From positions 1 through 31,925 of the forward strand of contig NZ_DASZGI010000382.1 in assembly GCF_035938995.1 (NCBI RefSeq): a stretch of 31,925 bases of DNA, given 5' to 3'. The notes beneath the pieces were generated by a model that searched no databases, was not told the DNA's origin, and saw only the letters and a list, made by a program, of their open reading frames with translations. Shown piece by piece: positions 1 through 7,396 of the stretch (the stretch's first letter is position 1; each line of letters opens with the position of its first letter). The position numbers were made by a program, and so were the translations under genes. The DNA comes from DASZGI01 sp035938995. GTDB taxonomy: Bacteria > Actinomycetota > Actinomycetes > Streptomycetales > Catenulisporaceae.

Positions 1-40
1 TGTGACTAATTCGCCGATCTCTGTTACAAGCAGGGCTCTG

Positions 41-1480
41 CTAGCCATGTGCGCGCCCGTCATACGGGCTCTTCGTCAGCGAACGGCGGTAGACCGCGCG
101 GATCGCGTCGCCGAGCCGCCGCGGAGCGTTGTCCACAAGCATGTGGACACCGTCGCGCACGACGATCCGCCCGCCCACCACGACATGCCGGACGTCCGCC
201 GCCGTGGCCGCGTAAACCACCGATTCGGCCGCGACGTCCGGGGTCGTGCCGGTCAGCCGGATCGAGTCGAGGCCGACGGTGACGAAGTCCGCCAGCCCTC
301 CGGCGTGCAGCCGCCCGCCGTCCGCCCAGCCCAGCGACTCGTGCCCGGCCTGCGTCGCCGCCTCGATCAAGTCCGCGGACGGCCAGTGCCCGCGCCGCTC
401 GGTGCGCAGCCGCTCGTCCAGCTCCATCGCCCGCGCCTCCTCGAACAGGTCGATGACGGCGTGGCTGTCCGAGCCGAGCGCGATCGGCGCCCCGGCCTCG
501 AACAGGGTGCGCGCCGCGCCGATGCCGTCGGCCAGATCCCGTTCCGTGGTGGGGCACATGCAGACACAGGTCTCTGAATCGCCGAGCAGTTCCACGTCGG
601 CCTGGGAGAGATGCGTCGCGTGCACGGCCGTGGTGCCGGGCCCGAGCGCGCCGCAGGTGTCGAGCAGTTGCGCGGGCGTAAGGCGGTAGCGGGCCAGGCA
701 GTCGTCGTTCTCCTTGCGCTGCTCGGAGAGATGAACGTGCAGCGGTGCCCCGAACCTCGCCGCCGTCGCGGCCACCGTGCCGAGCTGATCCTTAGGCACC
801 GCGCGCACGGAGTGGATCGCGGTGCCGACGATGACGTCCGACGCGTCGAGGTACGCCCCGCGCAGATCTTCGACGCGCGAAGCCCACGTGTCCGCGTCGC
901 CGTCGGAGAAGCGGCGCTGCGTCGGATTGAGCGCGGAGCCGATGCCGCCGGTCAGATAACAGGTGTCGAGCAAAGTGATCCGGAGCCCGGCGGCGCGCGC
1001 GGCCTCGATCAGCGCGTGCCCCATCGCGTTCGGGTCGGGATACCACTTGCCGCCCTTGTCGTGGTGGGCGTAGTGGAACTCGCCGACCGCGGTGATCCCG
1101 GCGAGCGCCATCTCGGCGAACACCCCGGTCGCCAGTTCCAGATAGGTCTCCGGATCGAGGCCCGCGACCGCCTCGTACATCTGCTCGCGCCAGGTCCAGA
1201 AGGTGCCCTCGCCCGCCTGGGTGCGGCCGCGCAGCGCGCGATGGAAGGCGTGCGAGTGGGCGTTGGCCAGTCCCGGCAGGGTGAGGCCGGGCAGCCGCAC
1301 CGCGTCGGGCGGCGGAGTGGTCGCCGGGGTCACGGCGGTGATCCGGTCTCCGGCCGTCTCGATGAGGACGTTCGTCTCCACCATGCCGCCCACGTAAGCG
1401 GCCTCGGCGTACCACTGCTGCTTGTCGGCGCCGCCCCCGCGCGAACCCCCGCCGGTCGCGGCGCTCCCGTGTTCAGTCAT
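41..1480 (-). CDS. hutF: Formimidoylglutamate deiminase (HutF)
   Basis: This enzyme hydrolyses N-formimino-L-glutamate to N-formyl-L-glutamate and ammonia, the fourth step of the five-step histidine pathway. The protein has 479 residues and belongs to the metal-dependent amidohydrolase superfamily. The metal-binding motif NAHSHAFHRALRG lies near residues 73-85, HVHLSEQ and AVHATHLS follow in the barrel, and the last metal-ligand region is ALGSDSHAVIDLFEE. The ATG at 1480 shares one base with the stop of the upstream M20 gene (TGATG), which indicates translational coupling. An open frame continues upstream, but that part is a shadow of the M20 gene. The first 25 residues are glycine-rich and look dispensable. 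The stop is TAG at 41-43. No HutI is visible; positions 1-40 hold neither a start codon nor a clear terminator. Confidence 0.93.
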   Translation of the reverse strand: MTEHGSAATGGGSRGGGADKQQWYAEAAYVGGMVETNVLIETAGDRITAVTPATTPPPDAVRLPGLTLPGLANAHSHAFHRALRGRTQAGEGTFWTWREQMYEAVAGLDPETYLELATGVFAEMALAGITAVGEFHYAHHDKGGKWYPDPNAMGHALIEAARAAGLRITLLDTCYLTGGIGSALNPTQRRFSDGDADTWASRVEDLRGAYLDASDVIVGTAIHSVRAVPKDQLGTVAATAARFGAPLHVHLSEQRKENDDCLARYRLTPAQLLDTCGALGPGTTAVHATHLSQADVELLGDSETCVCMCPTTERDLADGIGAARTLFEAGAPIALGSDSHAVIDLFEEARAMELDERLRTERRGHWPSADLIEAATQAGHESLGWADGGRLHAGGLADFVTVGLDSIRLTGTTPDVAAESVVYAATAADVRHVVVGGRIVVRDGVHMLVDNAPRRLGDAIRAVYRRSLTKSPYDGRAHG

Positions 1481-2772
1481 CAGGATCCGGACTCTCCTCC
1501 CGCGAGATCGGCCACGACGTCGGCGAGCGCGAGGACGCCCGCGTGGCAGTCCGCTGTCTCCGCGTGCTCCGCGGGCGTGTGCGACCGGCCGCTCGGATTG
1601 CGCACGAACAGCATCGCGGTCGGGACCGCGGCGGCCAGGATCCCCGCGTCGTGTCCCGCGCCGGTGGGCAGGACTGGCACCGCGCCGAACTCGAGCGCGA
1701 GCGCCTTCGACACGCGGTCGCGCAACGCGTGGTCGAACTCGACGACCGGGGTGAGGGACTCGTTTTCGAGCGCGACCGCTGTTCCGTCCCGTCCCGCGCG
1801 TTCCACCGCGGCCGCGTGGACCTCCCGGATCACCGCGTCGAGCGCGGCCTCGTCCGGCGCCCGGGCGTCGAGCCACGCCTGCACGCGCGACGGGATCGCG
1901 TTGGTGCCGTTGGGTTCCACGCGCAGCCTGCCGAAGGTGGCCAGCGCCCCGCCGAGCCGCGCCTTCTTCCGCGCGGACAGGACGGTGTGCGCGTACGTCA
2001 GCATCGGGTCGCGGCGTTCGTCGAGGGCGGTAGTCCCGGCGTGGTTCGCCTCGCCGGTGAAGTCGAAGCGCCAGCGGCCGTGCGGCCAGATCGCCGACGC
2101 CACCCCGACCGGGGCGTCGCGGTCGGCCAGCGCCCGGCCCTGCTCGATGTGCAGCTCGACGAAGGCGGCGATGTCCCTTAGGCGTGTGGGGTCCGGGCCG
2201 AGCGCATCCGGATCCTGACCGGCCCGCTCCATCGCGGCGGCAAGGCGTATCCCGTCGGTGTCGCACAGCCCGCGTGCCTTATCGGCGTCGAGAAGACCGG
2301 ACAGCAGCCGCGATCCGGCACAGGCGACGCCGAAGCGTGCGCCCTCCTCGTCGGCGAAATTGGCGATCAGCACCGGCCGCGCCGGACGCCAGCCGCGCGA
2401 GCGCAGCAGATCCACGGCGGCGAGCGAGGAGATGACGCCGAGCGGTCCGTCGAAGGCACCGCCGTCCGGCACGGAGTCCAGGTGCGAGCCGATCGCCAGC
2501 GCGCCGGACCCGCCGTTGGTCGCTGTATTAGCAGTGCCGTGCTTAACAGTGCTGGGCGCGTCGGGCTCCCAGCGCGCCCACTGGTTCCCGTTGCGGTCGG
2601 TCTCCACGGCCAGGCCGCGCTCGGCGGCCTGCGCGGCGAACCATTCCCGGCACGCCAGATCGGCCGCGTTCCAGGCGAACCTGCGATAGCCGCCGCTGTC
2701 CGCGTCGCGCCCGATCGCGAGCAGCGACGACCACAGCCCGGCGAATCCGGTCGCCTCCGCGACCTCGCTCAT
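1480..2772 (-). CDS. M20 family amidohydrolase (AllC-like), probable N-formylglutamate hydrolase of the hut operon
   Basis: This 430-residue zinc-dependent M20 hydrolase resembles allantoate amidohydrolase and N-carbamoyl-amino-acid hydrolase. Visible metal and substrate motifs are GSHLDSVPDGGAFDGPLGV, FADEEGARFG, ELHIEQG, GEANHAGTTALDERRDP and, near the C-terminus, GAGHDAG followed by SHTPAEH. It lies between hutU and hutF in one operon, and no allantoin genes are nearby. Because HutF makes N-formylglutamate and no classical HutG is seen, the likely role is removing the formyl group to give glutamate; this is inference from context. The start is ATG 2772 with GGGAG five bases upstream. GTG 2775 immediately before it would also be in frame but sits too close to the ribosome site. 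A database label of allantoate amidohydrolase would be expected. Confidence 0.85.
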   Translation of the reverse strand: MSEVAEATGFAGLWSSLLAIGRDADSGGYRRFAWNAADLACREWFAAQAAERGLAVETDRNGNQWARWEPDAPSTVKHGTANTATNGGSGALAIGSHLDSVPDGGAFDGPLGVISSLAAVDLLRSRGWRPARPVLIANFADEEGARFGVACAGSRLLSGLLDADKARGLCDTDGIRLAAAMERAGQDPDALGPDPTRLRDIAAFVELHIEQGRALADRDAPVGVASAIWPHGRWRFDFTGEANHAGTTALDERRDPMLTYAHTVLSARKKARLGGALATFGRLRVEPNGTNAIPSRVQAWLDARAPDEAALDAVIREVHAAAVERAGRDGTAVALENESLTPVVEFDHALRDRVSKALALEFGAVPVLPTGAGHDAGILAAAVPTAMLFVRNPSGRSHTPAEHAETADCHAGVLALADVVADLAGGESGS

Positions 2773-2796
2773 CACGGCTCCCGCGGCGCACTCTGG

Positions 2797-2855
2797 TCGG
2801 ACACATTCTTTTCAGGCGACACGTTCTTGTCGGACACGTTCCATTCAGACACCGG
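2797..2855. repeat. Short tandem repeat, 16-17 bp unit, in the hut operon spacer
   Basis: The 72-bp gap between hutU and the M20 gene is mostly a degenerate tandem repeat. The units are TCGGACACATTCTTTT (2797-2812), CAGGCGACACGTTCTT (2813-2828) and GTCGGACACGTTCCATT (2829-2845), followed by a partial CAGACACCGG. The third unit overlaps the hutU stop codon, so the last bases of hutU lie inside the array. It is richer in A/T than the flanking genes. Confidence 0.75.
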
Positions 2856-4542
2856 GCCGTCCCTCCTCCATCGGGATGCGGACACCGCGCTGCTCGGCGA
2901 CCTCGGCCGCCCGTTCGTATCCGGCGTCCACGTGCCGGATCACACCCATGCCGGGATCGTTGGTCAGCACCCGTTCCAGCTTCCGCGCGGCCAGCGGCGA
3001 GCCGTCGGCCACCGACACCTGCCCGGCGTGGATCGACCGGCCCATGCCGACGCCGCCGCCATGATGGATGGATACCCACGACGCGCCGGACGCCACATTC
3101 ACCATCGCGTTGAGCAGCGGCCAGTCGGCGATCGCGTCCGAGCCGTCGAGCATCGCCTCGGTCTCCCGGTACGGCGACGCCACCGAGCCGCAGTCCAGGT
3201 GGTCGCGGCCGATCACGATCGGCGCCTGGACCTCACCCGACGCGACCAGCTCGTTAAAGCGCAGCCCGGCCCGATCCCGCTCGCCGTAGCCCAGCCAGCA
3301 GATCCGCGCCGGCAACCCCTGGTAGTGCACTCGCTCGCCGGCCAGCCGGATCCACCGGGCCAGCGGCTCGTTCTCGGGGAAGAGGTCGAGCACCGCGCGG
3401 TCCGTCACCGCGATGTCCTTCGGGTCGCCGGACAGCGCCGCCCACCGGAACGGGCCCTTGCCCTCACAGAACAGCGGCCTGATGTACTTCGGCACGAACC
3501 CGGCGAAGTCGAACGCGCGGGCGTACCCGGCCAGCTTCGCCTCGCCGCGGATCGAGTTGCCGTAGTCGAAGACCTCCGCCCCGGCGTCCTGGAAGCCGAC
3601 CATCGCCTCGACGTGCTTCGCCATCGACTCGCGGGCCCGCGCCGTGAACTCTTCCGGCTTCGCCGCGGCCAGGGTCTTCATGTCCTCGAACGCGACGCCG
3701 AGCGGCAGATACGACAGTGGGTCGTGCGCCGAGGTCTGGTCGGTGACGATGTCGATCGGCGCGTTTCGTGCAAGCAGCTCTGGGACCAGTTCCGCGGCGT
3801 TGCCGAGCACGCCGATGGAGAGCGGGCGGCGCGCGTCGCGGGCCTCGATCGCGAGCCGCAGCGCGTCGTCCAGCGAGTCGGCACGCACGTCGAGGTACCG
3901 GTGCTCGATCCGGCGGGTGATCGCGCGCGGGTCGCAGTCGATGCAGATCGCGACGCCGTCGTTCATCGTCACCGCGAGCGGCTGCGCGCCGCCCATACCG
4001 CCGAGCCCGGCGGTCAGCGTGATCGTCCCGGCCAGCGAGCCGCCGACCGCGTCCGCGTCGGCGGAGCCCTTTGAGCACAGTTTGGCGGCGACGGCTGCGA
4101 ACGTCTCGTAGGTGCCCTGCAGGATGCCCTGCGTGCCGATGTAGATCCACGAGCCCGCGGTCATCTGGCCGTACATGATCAGGCCGAGCGCGTCGAGCCG
4201 GCGGAACTCGTCCCAGTTCGCCCAGTCGCCGACCAGGTTGGAGTTGGCCAGCAGCACCCGGGGCGCCCACTCGTGCGTGCGCATGACCCCGACCGGCTTT
4301 CCGGACTGCACCAGCATCGTCTCGTCCTCGCGCAGCGTGGTCAGCGTGCGCAGCAGCGCGTCGAAAGAGGCCCAGTTGCGCGCCGCTTTACCCGTGCCCC
4401 CGTAGACGACCAGCTCCTGCGGGTGCTCGGCGACCTCGGGATCCAGATTGTTCTGAAGCATCCGGTAGGCCGCCTCCTGCTGCCATCCAGGCGTGTTCAG
4501 GCTGGTGCCCCGCGGGGCGCGCACCGTACGCGGACCGGTCAT
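2845..4542 (-). CDS. hutU: Urocanate hydratase (urocanase)
   Basis: This cytosolic NAD-dependent enzyme converts urocanate to imidazolonepropionate, the second step of histidine breakdown. The 565-residue length is normal for bacterial urocanases. Characteristic stretches include LNTPGWQQEAAYRMLQNNLDP at the N-terminus, VYGGTGKAARNW, MTAGSWIYIGTQGILQGTYE, the glycine-rich NAD region TAGLGGMGGAQPLAV, GLPARICWLGYGERDRAG, and the C-terminal HHGGGVGMGRSIHAGQ. It is the first gene of the minus-strand hut operon hutU - M20 hydrolase - hutF and is transcribed divergently from hutH. A candidate promoter lies 70-100 bases upstream of the start. Confidence 0.97.
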   Translation of the reverse strand: MTGPRTVRAPRGTSLNTPGWQQEAAYRMLQNNLDPEVAEHPQELVVYGGTGKAARNWASFDALLRTLTTLREDETMLVQSGKPVGVMRTHEWAPRVLLANSNLVGDWANWDEFRRLDALGLIMYGQMTAGSWIYIGTQGILQGTYETFAAVAAKLCSKGSADADAVGGSLAGTITLTAGLGGMGGAQPLAVTMNDGVAICIDCDPRAITRRIEHRYLDVRADSLDDALRLAIEARDARRPLSIGVLGNAAELVPELLARNAPIDIVTDQTSAHDPLSYLPLGVAFEDMKTLAAAKPEEFTARARESMAKHVEAMVGFQDAGAEVFDYGNSIRGEAKLAGYARAFDFAGFVPKYIRPLFCEGKGPFRWAALSGDPKDIAVTDRAVLDLFPENEPLARWIRLAGERVHYQGLPARICWLGYGERDRAGLRFNELVASGEVQAPIVIGRDHLDCGSVASPYRETEAMLDGSDAIADWPLLNAMVNVASGASWVSIHHGGGVGMGRSIHAGQVSVADGSPLAARKLERVLTNDPGMGVIRHVDAGYERAAEVAEQRGVRIPMEEGRPGV

Positions 4543-4617
4543 GCCGAGCTCGCTCTCTCATCGGGTGTCGCTGTCGAGGGTCGTGCCCGCCGCCGAGGGC
4601 TCCGAACCCCGAGGTAT

Positions 4618-4650
4618 GTTATGCAGGTATTCACAGGTGCGGTCAACCGC
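4618..4650 (-). promoter_or_regulatory. Candidate promoter of the hutU operon with an overlapping inverted repeat
   Basis: On the minus strand, TTGACC (4646-4641) and CATAAC (4623-4618) are separated by exactly 17 bases, which fits a housekeeping sigma factor. Transcription would start near 4612 and give a leader of about 70 bases. The -35 box lies inside the inverted repeat GCGGT-CA-ACCGC (4639-4650), a plausible operator position in this divergent hutU/hutH region. No matching plus-strand promoter for hutH was clear. Found by eye. Confidence 0.5.
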
Positions 4651-4677
4651 ATGAGATTATTCAGCGCGAGGGGTGTC

Positions 4678-6222
4678 ATGACAGCGACGATCCAGATCGG
4701 CCCCGACCTGACCTTCGCCGACGTGGTGGCGGTGGCCCGCGACGGCGCGCGGGTCGAGCTGACCGAGGCCGCGTTGACGGCCCTCGCCGCGGGCCGGGCC
4801 ACGGTGGACAAGCTCGCCGCCGCGCCGACGCCCGCCTATGGGATCTCCACTGGCTTCGGCGCGCTGGCGACCCGGCACATCGATCCCGATCTGCGCGCCG
4901 CCCTGCAGCGCTCGCTCATCCGGTCGCACGCCGCGGGCATGGGCGACCTGGTCGAGACCGAGGTCGTGCGCGCGCTGATGCTGATGCGGCTCAAGACCCT
5001 CGCTACCGGCCACACCGGCGTGCGCCCGGTCGTCGCCGAGACCATGGCCGCGCTGCTGAACAACCGCATCACCCCCGCGGTGCGCGAGTTCGGCTCGCTC
5101 GGCTGTTCGGGTGACCTCGCCCCGCTCGCGCACGTCGCGCTGGTCCTCATGGGTGAGGGCGAGGTGGTCGGCGAAGACGGAAAGGCCGTTCCCGCCGAAC
5201 CGGTCCTGACTGCTCACGGCGTCGCGGCGATCGTGCTTGAGCCCAAGGAGGGGCTCGCGCTGATCAACGGCACCGACGGCATGCTCGGCATGCTGATCCT
5301 CGCCCTGCGCGACTTCGAGCAACTGCTCAAGCTTGCCGACCTCACCGCCGCCATGAGCGTCGAGGCGCTGCTCGGCACCGACCGCGTGTTCCGCCCCGAG
5401 CTGCACGCGATAAGGCCGCACCCCGGCCAGGCAGCGTCGGCTGCCAATCTTCTGCGACTCCTCAGCGACTCCGGCGTCGTCGCCTCACACCGCGGCCCGG
5501 ACTGTAACCGCGTGCAGGATGCGTACTCCCTGCGCTGCGCGCCTCAGGTTGCGGGCGCGGCGCGCGACACGCTCGCCCACGCCGCCGCCGTCGCCGAGCG
5601 CGAACTCGCCTCGATCATCGACAACCCGGTCGTCCTGCTCGACGAGGACAGGGTCGAGTCCAACGGAAACTTTCATGGCGCCCCGGTCGCCTTCGTGCTC
5701 GACTTCCTGGCCGTCGCCGTCGCCGAGGTCGGCTCGATCGCCGAGCGGCGCACCGACCGGATGCTCGACGTGGCCCGCTCGCACGGCCTGCCGCCGTTCC
5801 TGGCCCACGATCCGGGCGTGGACTCCGGTCTGATGATCGCTCAGTACACCCAGGCCGCCCTGGTCTCCGAGAACAAGCGCCTGGCCGTCCCGGCGAGCGT
5901 GGACTCGATCCCCAGCTCGGCCATGCAGGAGGACCACGTCTCGATGGGCTGGTCCGCCGCCCGCAAGCTGCGCACCGCGCTCGACAACCTCACCCGCGTC
6001 CTCACGGTCGAGCTGGTGACCGCGGCCCGCGCGCTCGACCTGCGCGCTCCGCTCCAGCCGGCACCGGGCACGGCCGCGGCCGTCGCGGTGCTGCGTGCGC
6101 GTGGCGTCGGCGGCCCGGGACCCGACCGCTACCTCTCCCTTGAGCTGCGCGCGGCGGAGGAAGCGGTGCGCGACGGCTCCGTCATGGCGGCCGTCGAAAA
6201 GACTGTCGGCGCTCTGCGATAG
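4678..6222 (+). CDS. hutH: Histidine ammonia-lyase
   Basis: HutH deaminates L-histidine to urocanate and commits histidine to degradation. The 514-residue protein has the normal family length. The MIO prosthetic group forms from an internal tripeptide, here Cys143-Ser144-Gly145 in GSLGCSGDLAPLAH. The first residue is Cys rather than the common Ala; from memory this variant also occurs in Streptomyces. Other family signatures are YGISTGFG near residues 54-61 with the catalytic Tyr, GTDGMLGM, SVEALLGTDRVF, a DAYSLRCAPQVAG block and SSAMQEDHVSMGW. ATG 4678 is chosen because an AGGGG ribosome site lies just upstream. ATG 4651 is in frame but has no such site. It is divergent from hutU and followed by an RpiR-type regulator, with which it may be co-transcribed. 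Confidence 0.97.
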   Translation: MTATIQIGPDLTFADVVAVARDGARVELTEAALTALAAGRATVDKLAAAPTPAYGISTGFGALATRHIDPDLRAALQRSLIRSHAAGMGDLVETEVVRALMLMRLKTLATGHTGVRPVVAETMAALLNNRITPAVREFGSLGCSGDLAPLAHVALVLMGEGEVVGEDGKAVPAEPVLTAHGVAAIVLEPKEGLALINGTDGMLGMLILALRDFEQLLKLADLTAAMSVEALLGTDRVFRPELHAIRPHPGQAASAANLLRLLSDSGVVASHRGPDCNRVQDAYSLRCAPQVAGAARDTLAHAAAVAERELASIIDNPVVLLDEDRVESNGNFHGAPVAFVLDFLAVAVAEVGSIAERRTDRMLDVARSHGLPPFLAHDPGVDSGLMIAQYTQAALVSENKRLAVPASVDSIPSSAMQEDHVSMGWSAARKLRTALDNLTRVLTVELVTAARALDLRAPLQPAPGTAAAVAVLRARGVGGPGPDRYLSLELRAAEEAVRDGSVMAAVEKTVGALR

Positions 6223-6235
6223 CAATAGACATTCA

Positions 6236-6259
6236 GCCGGCGCTCCTCACGACGCCGGC
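6236..6259 (+). terminator. Hairpin after hutH
   Basis: The inverted repeat GCCGGCG / CGCCGGC (7-bp arms, 10-base loop) lies 14 bases after the hutH stop and 27 bases before the regulator gene. It has no T-tract. It could be a weak terminator or attenuator between hutH and the regulator. Confidence 0.4.
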
Positions 6260-6285
6260 CGGGGTGAAGGCGAGGCGATGACGCC

Positions 6286-7170
6286 GTGACTACCGGGACC
6301 TCCGGCTCACCCGGGGTGCTCGATCTTCCGGTCGGCTCCACCGAGCGGCTGCTCGCGCTGCTCGACGGCCGCCGGCTCTCGCCCGCCCAGCGGCGCATCG
6401 GCCAGTTCCTGATCGACCACCTCGGCGAGGTCGTCTTCATGTCCAGCGTCGACCTGGCCGAGCGGGTCGGGGTGAGCCAGCCCTCGGTGACCCGCTTCGC
6501 CGCCGCGCTCGGCTTCTCCGGCTATCCCGCGCTGCGCGACGCGCTCAAGGGCATCGTGCTCGGCACGGTCGGGGATTCGCCGGAGGAGGCGCGGCGCAAC
6601 GAGTTCCAGGCGGCGATCGCCGCGGAGCAGGCCAACCTCGAGGTGCTGCACCGGCTGGTCGCGACGCCCGACCGGCTCATCGAGGCGGGCCGGGTGCTCG
6701 CCGAGTGCGACCCGCTGGTCGTCCTCGGCCTACGACTCTCGCTGCCTGTGGCGCAGTACTTCACGTACAGCGCCCAGCGGGTCCACCCCGATGTGCGCCT
6801 TATCTCGTTGGCCGGATCGTCAGCCTCGGATGCGCTCCTTCAGGCACATCAGGCCGGCGCGAGCTGGATTGTGGCATTTCTCATGCCGCGCTATGCCGAA
6901 GAGGCCCTCGACGTCCTCGACTACGCGCGTGAGCTGGGCATGAAGGTCGCGCTGATCACGGACAACCCGCTCGTGCCGTTCGCCACCGCCGCCGACATCA
7001 TGCTGCCCGCGGGCGTCGGCTCGCGCCTGGTCTTCGACTCGCACGCGGCGCCGATGGTCCTGGCATCGCTGCTGGTCCAGGCGATAGCCGACGCCGCGCC
7101 GGAACGCGCGCAGGCGCGGCTCGAGGCATACGAAGCGCTCAGCGAGGCGCGCGACTACTACCGCTCCTAA
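6286..7170 (+). CDS. MurR/RpiR family transcriptional regulator (HTH + SIS), candidate hut regulator
   Basis: This 294-residue protein has the RpiR architecture. An N-terminal helix-turn-helix (about residues 25-85) includes LSPAQRRIGQFLIDHLGEVVFMSSVDLAERVGVSQPSVTRFAAALGFSGYPALRDAL. A C-terminal SIS domain follows (about 125-270) with VVLGLRLSLPVAQYFTYSAQRV and KVALITDNPLVPFATAADIMLP. SIS domains in this family usually sense sugar phosphates or other phosphorylated ligands, but members next to hut genes also exist. It starts at GTG 6286, 63 bases after hutH, and ATG 6278 is excluded because it runs into a stop. Control of the hutU/hutH region is inferred only from adjacency. Confidence 0.85.
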   Translation: MTTGTSGSPGVLDLPVGSTERLLALLDGRRLSPAQRRIGQFLIDHLGEVVFMSSVDLAERVGVSQPSVTRFAAALGFSGYPALRDALKGIVLGTVGDSPEEARRNEFQAAIAAEQANLEVLHRLVATPDRLIEAGRVLAECDPLVVLGLRLSLPVAQYFTYSAQRVHPDVRLISLAGSSASDALLQAHQAGASWIVAFLMPRYAEEALDVLDYARELGMKVALITDNPLVPFATAADIMLPAGVGSRLVFDSHAAPMVLASLLVQAIADAAPERAQARLEAYEALSEARDYYRS

Positions 7171-7252
7171 AGCGCCGCTCAGTGTGCCTTCCGCATCGTA
7201 GGTGCGCAAGGCACGTGGCCGACGCGGTAGATCTTCGTCTCGCAGCATAAGT

Positions 7253-7268
7253 TACTCGCGAGTAGAGT
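7253..7268 (+). promoter_or_regulatory. Perfect 12-bp palindrome overlapping a candidate -10 box upstream of etfD-like gene
   Basis: TACTCGCGAGTA (7253-7264) is a perfect palindrome. It overlaps the -10-like TAGAGT (7263-7268). A TetR-type repressor bound here would block initiation about 125 bases before the Fe-S oxidoreductase gene. No convincing -35 was found. The remaining 7171-7396 interval shows no gene. Confidence 0.5.
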
Positions 7269-7396
7269 ATCGCCGATCCCGACGTCGACCGGCAACGGCG
7301 GTGAACGGCCATCAGGTCCCGTCGGCCCAACGCCGGTCCGTCGCGGACCAACGCTGCTCCGTCCTCCTGCACGCACCGAAGGAGCCAGACCAGACC

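Noticed and set aside
611..2218. Long plus-strand open frame opposite hutF and the M20 gene
   Set aside because: Arginine/proline-rich antisense shadow; the minus strand has complete enzyme motifs across the same bases.
41..2266. 741-residue fusion reading for hutF
   Set aside because: The extra N-terminal part is the M20 gene in a wrong frame; a coupled ATG at 1480 fits the family length.
4657..5421. Minus-strand open frame opposite hutH
   Set aside because: Antisense shadow with no family resemblance or ribosome site.
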